From: DASTHV01 sp035718045
GTDB taxonomy: Bacteria; Patescibacteriota; Saccharimonadia; Saccharimonadales; UBA10212
Assembly: GCA_035718045.1 (NCBI GenBank)
Contig: DASTHV010000032.1
Location: 1-14,954, forward strand
Length of the DNA: 14,954 nt
Direction of reading: 5' to 3'
Shown here: one piece after another, positions 4,968 to 12,147 of the stretch
How positions within the stretch are numbered: position 1 is the first letter of the stretch
How the letters are laid out: every line of letters starts with the position of its first letter
Position numbers and translations under genes: made by a program
Notes under the pieces: generated by a model
What the model saw: only the letters and a program-made list of their open reading frames with translations
The model's database searches: none
Told to the model about the DNA's origin: nothing

Positions 4968-6416
4968 ATGAGTAACTTCTATGTGACCACCTCTATTCCC
5001 TATGTCAACAGCGACCCGCATATCGGCTTTGGCATGGAGGTTGTTATGGCTGATGTCTTAGCCCGCTATATGCGTCAAATCGACGTGCCGGTAATCTACG
5101 CTACCGGTACTGACGAGCACGGCAGCAAAATCGCCGAAAAAGCCACCGAAGCCAAAATAAGTCCTAAACAATACGCTGACAAGGTTAGTCAGAGCTTTCG
5201 AGATCTGCTGCCGCTTTTGAATGTCAAAAACGACCGGTTTGTGCGCACCACCGATCCAGCCCACGAACAACGGGCCCAGATTATTTGGAAAAACCTCAGC
5301 CGGCACCTTTACAAGAGCTCCTATATCGGTTGGTATTGCGTTGGTCATGAAGAGTATTTTTCAGAACAAGTGGTCAAAAACAACAACGGCGTCTGTCCGG
5401 AGCATAATCGCAAGTACGAAAAGCTTCAGGAAGACAACTACTTTTTCAAATTAAGCGCTTTTGCGCCCAAGATAAAGGCAGCGATCGACTCTGACACCCT
5501 ACGAATCGTGCCGCAAAGCCGCAAAAATGAGATTTTGTCGTTAATTGCTAGCGGTTTGGAAGACATCAGCGTCAGCCGTCCCAGCGATAAAATTCCTTGG
5601 GGCATACCGGTGCCGGGTGATGATTCTCAGGTGATGTACGTGTGGTTTGAAGCCCTGACTAACTACATAACCGTTTTGGGCTACCCTGAGCATCAGGATT
5701 TTAAAAACTTTTGGCCGGCCAACGTCCAAATTATCGGCAAAGATATCCTGCGGTTCCACGCGGCCATCTGGCCAGCCATGCTTATGGCGTTGGATTTGCC
5801 GCTACCGCGGATGCTGTACGTGCATGGTTTTGTAACAGTTGACGGCAAAAAGATGAGCAAGACTTTGGGTAATGTCATCGCCCCCAAAGACGTGGTGGCT
5901 AAGTACGGTGCCGACGGCTTCCGTTACTTCTTTTTGCGCCATGTACCAAGCTATGAGGACGGTGATTTTAACTGGGACCGGTTGGAGGCCGCCTACAATA
6001 ATGAGCTAGCTGACCAACTAGGCAACGCCGTGTCGCGCACCGCAGCCATGATCGCCAAATATCAAAAGGGTATCATAGGCGACATTCCACCACCGTCGCA
6101 CGATATGGGCCCGTATAAAGAAGCGATCGAGGCCTGCCGTTTTGATAAGGCTCTGGATGAGATATGGGAGCAAGTCAAGGGGTTAAATCAGTACATTGAT
6201 GAATCCAAACCATGGGAAATTGTAAAGACCGGTGATGAGGACCACCTGCGCGAAGTACTGGCCTACTTGGTGGGCTCATTGCTGGAAATCGCCAACCTAC
6301 TAACTCCGTTCCTGCCCGATACGGCCAAGCGCATCATTCAAATTTTCGGCAGCGGCTTGCTAAAGGAAATGCCCAAGCCGTTATTTCCAAAAACAGTTAA
6401 AGAGTTGAACAGTTAA
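4968..6416 (+). CDS. metG: Methionyl-tRNA synthetase
   Basis: Class I aminoacyl-tRNA synthetase charging tRNA-Met. The HIGH-type motif is HIGF at residues 18-21 (PYVNSDPHIGFG), and KMSKT is at 295-299 (VDGKKMSKTLGN). The connective-peptide insert carries a single zinc-knuckle-like unit with C124, H127, C143 and H146, where the second ligand is commonly Cys. ATGTDEHG, GKDILRFHA and an alpha-helical anticodon-binding domain (about 345-470) are as expected. At 482 residues it lacks the C-terminal EMAP-II-like tRNA-binding domain, the short form. The start is supported by a leaderless-type -10 box. The last codons (VKELNS) lie inside an octamer repeat array that continues to the next gene. In many bacteria metG is directly followed by tatD; here a four-helix-bundle gene lies between them. 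Confidence 0.97.
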   Translation: MSNFYVTTSIPYVNSDPHIGFGMEVVMADVLARYMRQIDVPVIYATGTDEHGSKIAEKATEAKISPKQYADKVSQSFRDLLPLLNVKNDRFVRTTDPAHEQRAQIIWKNLSRHLYKSSYIGWYCVGHEEYFSEQVVKNNNGVCPEHNRKYEKLQEDNYFFKLSAFAPKIKAAIDSDTLRIVPQSRKNEILSLIASGLEDISVSRPSDKIPWGIPVPGDDSQVMYVWFEALTNYITVLGYPEHQDFKNFWPANVQIIGKDILRFHAAIWPAMLMALDLPLPRMLYVHGFVTVDGKKMSKTLGNVIAPKDVVAKYGADGFRYFFLRHVPSYEDGDFNWDRLEAAYNNELADQLGNAVSRTAAMIAKYQKGIIGDIPPPSHDMGPYKEAIEACRFDKALDEIWEQVKGLNQYIDESKPWEIVKTGDEDHLREVLAYLVGSLLEIANLLTPFLPDTAKRIIQIFGSGLLKEMPKPLFPKTVKELNS

Positions 6417-6442
6417 GCGGTTAAATAGTTGGGCAGTTATGG
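6395..6442 (+). repeat. Array of six degenerate octamers, AGTTnnnn
   Basis: AGTT (once GGTT) recurs exactly every 8 nt, at 6395, 6403, 6411, 6419, 6427 and 6435. The array covers the last metG codons and stop, the intergenic gap, and the ATG of the four-helix-bundle gene. Units with the reverse complement core AACT lie at the other end of that gene (6779-6817). Confidence 0.75.
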
Positions 6443-6792
6443 CTACAATTCAGAATTTTAAAGAAATCATGGCCTGGCAGAAAGCCGAGGAGTTAACCCT
6501 GGCGGTATATAAAGAGTTCAAAGATAGCCGGGATTTTCCTTTTCGTGATCAAATTCAACGAGCTTCTGTATCAATTATGAATAATATTGCGGAAGGTTTT
6601 GAAAGGAAAGGCAATAAAGAATTCATTAGATTTTTGTTTATTGCCAAAGGATCGTGTGCCGAAGTCCGCTCTATGTTAAGCCTGGCTCAAAAACTAACTT
6701 ATCTATTAGAAGATAGAGCCTTAGAACTAGATTCATGCTGCACTGAAATTACTAAGATGCTTTCCGTGTTCATAAAGAAACTGGATAACTAA
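6439..6792 (+). CDS. Four-helix-bundle protein (23S rRNA intervening-sequence protein family)
   Basis: A 117-residue protein with the family pattern: NFKEIMAWQKAEELTLAVY near the N-terminus, FRDQIQRASVSIMNNIAEGF in helix 2, then KEFIRFLFIAKGSCAEVRS and a last helix ending FIKKLDN. Members form small helical bundles. They were first seen encoded in 23S rRNA intervening sequences and are related in fold to the Avd accessory protein of diversity-generating retroelements; their biochemical role is mostly unknown. No reverse transcriptase or rRNA is present here. The gene interrupts the common metG-tatD pair and is bounded by oppositely oriented arrays of octamers, which suggests insertion as a discrete unit. 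There is no Shine-Dalgarno site other than the AGTTGGGC repeat unit. Confidence 0.9.
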   Translation: MATIQNFKEIMAWQKAEELTLAVYKEFKDSRDFPFRDQIQRASVSIMNNIAEGFERKGNKEFIRFLFIAKGSCAEVRSMLSLAQKLTYLLEDRALELDSCCTEITKMLSVFIKKLDN

Positions 6793-6817
6793 GAACTGGA
6801 TAACTATGGAACTAGTT
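6779..6817 (+). repeat. Array of AACTnnnn units in the orientation opposite to the upstream array
   Basis: AACT occurs at 6779, 6787, 6794, 6802 and 6810, spaced 8, 7, 8 and 8 nt. AACT is the reverse complement of AGTT. The first part is a near-perfect 15-bp tandem duplication (6779-6793 and 6794-6808, one mismatch). The array contains the stop of the four-helix-bundle gene, the tatD ATG, and the first codons of tatD. Confidence 0.7.
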
Positions 6818-7576
6818 GATTCTCATTGTCATCTTCAGTTTGAAAAGCTGGCTAGTGATTTAGACGGGGTGCTTAGTCGTGCCGGAGCGGCCGGAGTAAA
6901 CCGGATGATTTGTGTCGGTACCGACCTTGAAGATAGCCGGCAATCAGCCGAAATCGCCGCTAAATTTGATAATGTTTGGGCAGCGGTGGGAGTGCATCCG
7001 CATGAAGCGACTAAGTTTTTAAAAGACCCGCAAAGCCCAAAAATACTTAACAAGTTAAGTATTTTGCCAAAGGTAGTTGCCATTGGTGAAGTGGGACTAG
7101 ACTATTACAAAAGCCAGACCCCGCCCGATGTTCAGCAGGAGGCTTTGCGGGCTCAGGTTGAGGCTGGCCTGCCAACTGGCTTGCCGTTTATTTTTCATGT
7201 CCGGGACGCATGGACTGACTTTTGGCGGATATTTGATGAGCATGAAGGCCTTCGTGGTGTAATCCACAGCTTCAGCTCTGGCCGCAAGCAGTTGGACGCG
7301 GCGCTAAATCGCGGGTTATATATCGGGTTGAACGGCATTATGACTTTTACGCGTGACGAAGCTCAGTTGGAGTCCGCCAGGAGGGTGCCGCTGGAACGTT
7401 TGCTGATAGAGACCGACGCGCCGTTTTTGGGGCCGGCTCCGGAGCGCCCTAGCATATGCGAGCCGCGGCACGTGGCCGTCACGGCTGAATTTTTAGCCGA
7501 ACTGCGCGGCGAATCGTTGGAAGATTTAGCCAAAACCTCAACTACGAACGCCATTAAGTTGTTTGGATTAAAATGA
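6806..7576 (+). CDS. tatD: TatD-family metal-dependent DNase
   Basis: A 256-residue TIM-barrel metallohydrolase; TatD proteins are Mg-dependent nucleases with 3'-5' exonuclease activity. Metal and active-site motifs are in place: DSHCHL with H7 and H9, the GE of VAIGEVGLDYY (E95), HVRDA with H131, VIHSFSSG with H154, and LIETDAPFLGP with D204. Length is normal. Residues 79-87 (KILNKLSIL) are encoded by a 26-nt palindrome that occurs identically in the next gene. The start codon lies within an AACT octamer array, and a Shine-Dalgarno site is not obvious. The stop overlaps the desulfurase start by 4 nt (ATGA), indicating translational coupling. Confidence 0.95.
   Translation: MELVDSHCHLQFEKLASDLDGVLSRAGAAGVNRMICVGTDLEDSRQSAEIAAKFDNVWAAVGVHPHEATKFLKDPQSPKILNKLSILPKVVAIGEVGLDYYKSQTPPDVQQEALRAQVEAGLPTGLPFIFHVRDAWTDFWRIFDEHEGLRGVIHSFSSGRKQLDAALNRGLYIGLNGIMTFTRDEAQLESARRVPLERLLIETDAPFLGPAPERPSICEPRHVAVTAEFLAELRGESLEDLAKTSTTNAIKLFGLK
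7040..7065 (+). repeat. In-frame coding palindrome, copy 1 (inside tatD)
   Basis: Arms AAAATACTTAAC and GTTAAGTATTTT (12 bp, perfect) around AA. Identical over 26 nt to 8041-8066. It is read from the first codon base and encodes KILNKLSI, followed by L, a variable residue and K, exactly as in copy 2. Confidence 0.9.
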
Positions 7577-8718
7577 AGCGGATATATCTAGATTATGCGG
7601 CCGCTACGCCAATGAGCATAGAAGTATTGAAAGCCATGGAGCCATATTTTTCAAAAAAATTCTATAATCCATCGGCGACCTATTTAGCGGCCCGGGCTGT
7701 CAAACAGGGCATCAATCAGGCTCGCCGGCAAGTGGCTGGATTACTAGGCGCCAAACCGGCTGAGATCACCTTTACGGCCGGCGCTACCGAAGCTAATAAC
7801 ATGGCTATTCAAGGAATCATGCGTCAGTTCCCGAACAGCGAGCTCTTAGTCAGTTCGATTGAACATGAGTCGGTGATAGCACCGGCGCGGCTGTTTAAAC
7901 ACCGCGAGATTCCGGTGACCAAAAAAGGACTGATTGATCTTGCCAAGCTGGAACTGATGGTCGGCCCTCAAACGGTGCTGGTCAGCGTGATGTTGGTCAA
8001 TAATGAACTAGGTACAGTCCAGCCTTTGGCGGAAATCGCCAAAATACTTAACAAGTTAAGTATTTTACGAAAGGCCAATGGCAATAACCGGCCGCTGTAT
8101 TTACACACTGATGCCGCTCAGGCCGCTAATTATCTGGACCTGCATGTCAGCCGTTTGGGCGTGGACATGATGAGTTTAAACGGCGGGAAAATCTACGGAC
8201 CGAAACAATCGGGCGCGCTGTACGTAAAAGCCGGGACACAGCTAAGACCGCTTATAGTCGGCGGCGGTCAAGAGCAGGGGCTGCGGTCCGGCACCGAAAA
8301 TACCGGCGCGATCATGGGCTTTGCCCGGGCGTTGGAATCGGCTCAAGAAAAACGTGGTGCTGAAGCTAAGCGAGTCGCACAGATGCGGGAATCATTTGAA
8401 AAACAGCTTCTAGAGCAGCTGCCCCAGGCAAAAATCAACGGAGCCGCTAGGCATAGGGCACCTCATATTATCAGCCTGAGTCTGTCGGGCCAGGATAACG
8501 AGCGTTTAATGATGGAGCTAGATGAGCTGGGTATAGAGTGCGCGGTTGGCAGCGCCTGCAGCGCCAGTCGCCAGGAAGCCTCGCATGTCTTGTCGGCCAT
8601 TGGCATGTCAGACAAGCAGGCACGCTCGACCCTACGTTTTAGCCTAGGCAAGCACACTACGACTGCCGAGATTAAAAAAACGACTGCCGAGCTTGTCCGT
8701 CTTATTTCCCTAAAGTAG
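7573..8718 (+). CDS. iscS: Cysteine desulfurase (NifS/IscS family)
   Basis: A PLP enzyme that removes sulfur from cysteine and passes it as a persulfide to acceptors. Landmarks: ATEANN at 71-76, HTDAAQA at 178-184, the PLP lysine K206 in NGGKIYGPK (the residue before it is usually His, here Gly), RSGTEN at 238-243, and the catalytic Cys329 in GSACSASRQEASHVL. At 381 residues the length is normal. Residues 157-165 (KILNKLSIL) come from the palindrome shared with tatD. The gene overlaps tatD by 4 nt. A likely partner is MnmA, encoded at the right end of the window, which needs this sulfur for 2-thiouridine in tRNA. No scaffold (iscU) is nearby. Confidence 0.94.
   Translation: MKRIYLDYAAATPMSIEVLKAMEPYFSKKFYNPSATYLAARAVKQGINQARRQVAGLLGAKPAEITFTAGATEANNMAIQGIMRQFPNSELLVSSIEHESVIAPARLFKHREIPVTKKGLIDLAKLELMVGPQTVLVSVMLVNNELGTVQPLAEIAKILNKLSILRKANGNNRPLYLHTDAAQAANYLDLHVSRLGVDMMSLNGGKIYGPKQSGALYVKAGTQLRPLIVGGGQEQGLRSGTENTGAIMGFARALESAQEKRGAEAKRVAQMRESFEKQLLEQLPQAKINGAARHRAPHIISLSLSGQDNERLMMELDELGIECAVGSACSASRQEASHVLSAIGMSDKQARSTLRFSLGKHTTTAEIKKTTAELVRLISLK
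8041..8066 (+). repeat. In-frame coding palindrome, copy 2 (inside the desulfurase gene)
   Basis: The same 12-bp arms around AA as at 7040-7065, identical in all 26 nt and read in the same frame. After a variable triplet-sized stretch, AAAGG is also shared (8070-8074 and 7069-7073), so the unit may be slightly longer than the palindrome. Confidence 0.9.
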
Positions 8719-8764
8719 AGCGGCGTGCAAGCTCTAACAGATAGCGTTTTATAAGCTAAAGCAT

Positions 8765-8770
8765 TATACT
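8765..8770 (+). promoter_or_regulatory. -10 box of the F1-like operon, leaderless type
   Basis: TATACT ends 7 nt before the ATG at 8778. The 59-nt gap after the desulfurase gene holds only this and two weak stem-forming sequences. A -35 box is not clear (TAGCGT at the expected spacing). Confidence 0.55.
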
Positions 8771-8777
8771 TGGGCTA

Positions 8778-9596
8778 ATGAAAGCGCTTTTTGTAAGCTA
8801 TCGGCTATTGGCGCGTTTGGTCTTATTATTGACGGCCACTTTTTTGGCTTTAGCGGCGGTGTCACCCCTGGCGAGGGCCGACAATATAGTCCAAGGGTAC
8901 AAGTCGAATGATAACTTGAAACCCGGTATGCTGGTGACTTTGGATAGTAATTCGTCCGATACCGTCCGGCTGGCAAAGGGCAGTGTTGACGTGGGGCAGC
9001 TATACGGTGTGGTCGTGGAGCCCTCGGAGGCGCCTTTGACCTTAAAAGATCAAAACTCAAAAGTTTATGTAGCCACTGGTGGAACCTTTCCGGTGCTGAT
9101 CAGTTCCGAAGGCGGTTCGGTAAAGCCTGGCGACTACTTAACACTGTCATCAATCGATGGTGTCGCCATGAAAGCGACCAGCGTCCAGCCTGAAGTTATT
9201 GGCCGAGCGGCAACCAGCTTTACCGAGAATGACGGTAGCGTAACGGCCAGTGACGGCAGCCGGCTTGGTACGGTGTCGGTAAACATCCTAGTAGGCAAAA
9301 ATCCGCTGATAGTTGGCGACCAAGCTGTCCCGTCATTTATAGAAAAGGTCGCTAACTCCGTGGCCGGACGCCAAGTTTCTACATCTAGAGTTTATGCGGC
9401 CTTAGGTATTTTTATTGTAGCGTCAGCTGTTTCGGTCACACTACTGTGGGGCGGCGTGCGGCATAGCTTAGTGGCTCTGGGCCGTAATCCGCTTAGCCGG
9501 CATACTATTTTTAGCGGCATGTACAAAGTGATTGGCGTCGGTATGGCGATTTTCGTCCTGGGGCTAACTGGGGTATACTTACTACTTAGAATATAG
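8778..9596 (+). CDS. Secreted-domain membrane protein with c-subunit-like hairpin (F1-like ATPase operon)
   Basis: 272 residues. Residues 1-34 are a signal peptide ending LARA before Asp35. Residues about 35-195 form a predicted all-beta extracytoplasmic region with two similar halves (NLKPGMLVTLDS, later SVKPGDYLTLSS). Two transmembrane helices follow, about 204-225 and 246-270, joined by a polar loop with ALGRNPLSR at 233-241. The signal peptide places this loop in the cytoplasm and both hairpin ends outside, the topology of an F-type c subunit, whose loop often carries R-N/Q-P. The gene also occupies the c position in the operon. Neither helix contains Asp or Glu, so the ion-carrying carboxylate is missing. 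That it forms a ring under the F1-like head is inference. It could instead be an unrelated anchor protein. Confidence 0.8.
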   Translation: MKALFVSYRLLARLVLLLTATFLALAAVSPLARADNIVQGYKSNDNLKPGMLVTLDSNSSDTVRLAKGSVDVGQLYGVVVEPSEAPLTLKDQNSKVYVATGGTFPVLISSEGGSVKPGDYLTLSSIDGVAMKATSVQPEVIGRAATSFTENDGSVTASDGSRLGTVSVNILVGKNPLIVGDQAVPSFIEKVANSVAGRQVSTSRVYAALGIFIVASAVSVTLLWGGVRHSLVALGRNPLSRHTIFSGMYKVIGVGMAIFVLGLTGVYLLLRI

Positions 9597-9613
9597 GATT
9601 AAAATACAGAAAT

Positions 9614-10243
9614 ATGAATACGGGTGGGCTGGTACTGGTAGTAGGGTCCCTGATCGCGGCAGCCTCGTCGTTTGTTTGGCTGGCCTGGAGGCTAGAGGGC
9701 GGATCGCCAAAGTTCGGCGGTAAAAAACCAACCGATATCGTTACTGATAAGGCCAAGCAAGATGTGGAGCGGATCTTTAATGAAGATTTTCGCGAAGAGT
9801 TGCGTAATCGCGGCCGGCTTCACTTCGAAAAAATCATCGGCGAAAACGCCATGTTCCTGCAGCAGGACTTGCGCCAGACAACTACGCAGCTAAATGACTA
9901 CATGCGGGCCGAAATTACCCGCACGCTGCAAGATGAATTCAAAAAATATGAGCAATCGATTGTCGATGCCAAGCAGATAGCCCTGGACTCGATCGAAAAG
10001 ACCGTAGCTACTATCGAACAACAGCGCCAATTCCTAGAGCAGCAGATGCAAGCTCAGGCTGATGCTCAAAAAGCCCGGGTCGTAGCCCGCTTTGAAGCCG
10101 AGATGGCCAGTATCATCAACCACTATGTATTGAAGGCAATCGGTGACCAAATTGATTTATCCGACCAGCTGGATTTCATTCTGGAACAGATGGAATCAAA
10201 CAAACAAGCATTGATAGAGGATGTTAAGAATGGAGCAGCTTAA
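9614..10243 (+). CDS. atpF: b-subunit-like stalk protein of the F1-like ATPase
   Basis: 209 residues: one N-terminal membrane helix (about 4-25, GGLVLVVGSLIAAASSFVWL) followed by a long charged helical region. A strongly coiled-coil part lies at about 85-165, rich in Gln, Glu, Lys and Ala. This is the architecture of an F-type b subunit, which anchors the stator to the membrane, though it is longer than the usual 160 or so. The C-terminal end (QLDFILEQMESNKQALI) is followed by the delta-like gene with a 14-nt overlap, as expected for b-delta order. Assignment rests on topology and position, since b subunits conserve little sequence. It starts 17 nt after the c-like gene. Confidence 0.72.
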   Translation: MNTGGLVLVVGSLIAAASSFVWLAWRLEGGSPKFGGKKPTDIVTDKAKQDVERIFNEDFREELRNRGRLHFEKIIGENAMFLQQDLRQTTTQLNDYMRAEITRTLQDEFKKYEQSIVDAKQIALDSIEKTVATIEQQRQFLEQQMQAQADAQKARVVARFEAEMASIINHYVLKAIGDQIDLSDQLDFILEQMESNKQALIEDVKNGAA

Positions 10244-10718
10244 GTTGCCATCGGTCGTGGTTGGCCAAACGGAAGTAGCTAGGTTGGAGCGAGAGCTAAA
10301 TGAGCTAGATGATTTTTTCGTGGATGCCAAGGGCCGCCAGACGGGCACATCCTTTAAGCCGCCTAAGCTTAGCCGGCTGCTGGACGAGCTGTCGCAAGAA
10401 AACGATGTGAACTTGCTGAACGAGTCAGAGCGATCCAAGTTAATAAAAGATATTAACGAACTGCTTAGCCGGGCGCCGCGGCTGCACATTAGCTTTGCTT
10501 CCGAGCCGTCGCCAAAAGCTCTAGAGAGGGTATTAACCTGGTTAAGAGACAACATTCATCCGCAGATTCTACTACAAGTCGGCTTGCAGCCGACAATCGC
10601 CGCCGGCTGTGTCTTGCGAACACCCAACAAGGTTTTTGATATGAGTCTGAGGGCCAGTTTGCAAAAGGAAGTACCTTACCTGACAAAGCTGATCGCTGGG
10701 GCAGTCGATGGAAAATGA
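10230..10718 (+). CDS. atpH: Delta (OSCP)-like stator subunit of the F1-like ATPase
   Basis: 162 residues from the ATG at 10230, which AGAGG at 10216-10220 supports with 9-nt spacing. The in-frame ATG at 10221 is abutted by that site and is less likely. The C-terminal part resembles the delta/OSCP C-terminal domain: LRDNIHPQILLQVGLQ, then IAAGCVLRTPNKVFDMSLRA, equivalent to the segment in which classical delta reads GG-hydrophobic-DxS-L. The N-terminal half is more diverged and acidic. The role would be linking the alpha/beta head to the b-like stalk. It overlaps b by 14 nt and alpha by 11 nt. Confidence 0.72.
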   Translation: MEQLKLPSVVVGQTEVARLERELNELDDFFVDAKGRQTGTSFKPPKLSRLLDELSQENDVNLLNESERSKLIKDINELLSRAPRLHISFASEPSPKALERVLTWLRDNIHPQILLQVGLQPTIAAGCVLRTPNKVFDMSLRASLQKEVPYLTKLIAGAVDGK

Positions 10719-12147
10719 AGGTAATAAGAACTTTCAAGCCCTAGTAAACGCTGGCAATCCGGTTGGCGAAGTTATTGCAGTTAATAGTTTTTTGGTAGAG
10801 ATCAGAGGACTCCAGCCGGTTAACCCGCACACCTTGGTTTTATTCGATGATGGCACCAAGGGTTTTGTGCACCACATACTAGAGGACCGGGTTTTAGTCC
10901 TGCACATGGGCAGTAGACCGTTGCGGGTCGGAGCGGTAGCAGTTATTCAATATCAGGAATTGCTGGCCCGAGTAGGCACTGATTTTATAGGCAGAGTCAT
11001 CTCAGTTACCGGTGACCCGTTGGACGGCAAAGGAGCGATTGCCGCCGACGGAGCCTGGCGGGTCTTTAACAACGCGCCGCCGATTTATGAGCGGGAACTA
11101 CTTAATACACAGCTGGAAACCGGCGTGCTGGCCTTGGACGCGCTATTCCCGATTGTCCGCGGCCAGCGTTTAGCGGTTTTGGGGGAAAGTAAGTCAGGCA
11201 AATCAACCTTGGCTACACAAATCGCCATCAACCAAAAGGACACTGATCAAGTAGTTGTCTACGTTCTGATAGCCAAGCGCCGCAGTGATATCGATACCCT
11301 GCTGACGCGCTTGAACGAAACCAAAGCCATGGAAAAGGCGGTCGTGATTGTATCGACCATCTTTGAATCTCTAACTCTTAGCTATCTGGCGCCCTATGTT
11401 GGCTGCTCGATGGCCGAATATCTGTGGCAAAAATCCGGAATCGACACCATAATCGTTTACGATGATTTAACCACTCACGCCCACGCCTACCGAGAAATTG
11501 CTTTGTTATCCGGCACCAGTCCGGGCAGGGACTCCTACCCGGGCGATATTTTTCATGCGCATGCCTCGCTTTTAGAGCGCGCTGGTAAGCTGAAGGTCAA
11601 TCATAAATGCCTCACGGCCTTACCGTTGGTAGCGGCCGATGGCGGCGATATTACTGCCTATTTGCCAACCAACGTCATGTCAATCACCGACGGCCAGTGG
11701 ATACTGGATATGAAAGTGTTTCATGAGGGTTTGCGGCCGGCCTTGGACATTGGCCGTAGCGTGACACGGGTGGGTACCCGCGGCTATAACGACCGTCAAA
11801 AAGATCAGAATTCACGGGCGCTGAAAGCCATGTCCGCATATACTCAAGCTCAGCAGTTCGCTCACTTTGGCACCGGGTTGGCGGTGGCCGCCAAGGGTGA
11901 ACTGATAGCCGGTGATCGGCTGAGAGAGCTATTCACCCAAAAACCGCAGGAGACTTTTAGTACTATGGCTGAACAATTAATGTTAGACATTGTGCTTGGC
12001 TCGGATCCTAATATGCCGCTTGATATCAAATCACTTAAACAGCAAGTCGGGCAGTCGGCTGCTCTGGTTAAATCCGATAAGGATTACGACGATGTTAAAT
12101 CTCAGCTTTTAGCTCAAGTCACGGCCGCCAAAGGAGCCAGTAAATGA
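10708..12147 (+). CDS. atpA: F1-like ATPase alpha subunit
   Basis: 479 residues. The beta-barrel and nucleotide-binding domains are clear: IGRVISVTGDPLDGKG near 94-109, P-loop GESKSGKST at 159-167 (classical alpha has GDRQTGKT), VYDDLTTHAHAYRE at 250-263, PGRDSYPGDIFHAHASLLERA at 272-292, TNVMSITDGQ at 321-330, and SVTRVG with the catalytic arginine finger Arg354 at the expected distance. After the Arg the classical GGAAQ is TRGYN. The N-terminus is about ten residues shorter than usual, removing part of the helix that binds delta in bacteria, and the C-terminal domain is divergent. It overlaps delta by 11 nt and gamma by 4 nt. Confidence 0.93.
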   Translation: MENEGNKNFQALVNAGNPVGEVIAVNSFLVEIRGLQPVNPHTLVLFDDGTKGFVHHILEDRVLVLHMGSRPLRVGAVAVIQYQELLARVGTDFIGRVISVTGDPLDGKGAIAADGAWRVFNNAPPIYERELLNTQLETGVLALDALFPIVRGQRLAVLGESKSGKSTLATQIAINQKDTDQVVVYVLIAKRRSDIDTLLTRLNETKAMEKAVVIVSTIFESLTLSYLAPYVGCSMAEYLWQKSGIDTIIVYDDLTTHAHAYREIALLSGTSPGRDSYPGDIFHAHASLLERAGKLKVNHKCLTALPLVAADGGDITAYLPTNVMSITDGQWILDMKVFHEGLRPALDIGRSVTRVGTRGYNDRQKDQNSRALKAMSAYTQAQQFAHFGTGLAVAAKGELIAGDRLRELFTQKPQETFSTMAEQLMLDIVLGSDPNMPLDIKSLKQQVGQSAALVKSDKDYDDVKSQLLAQVTAAKGASK

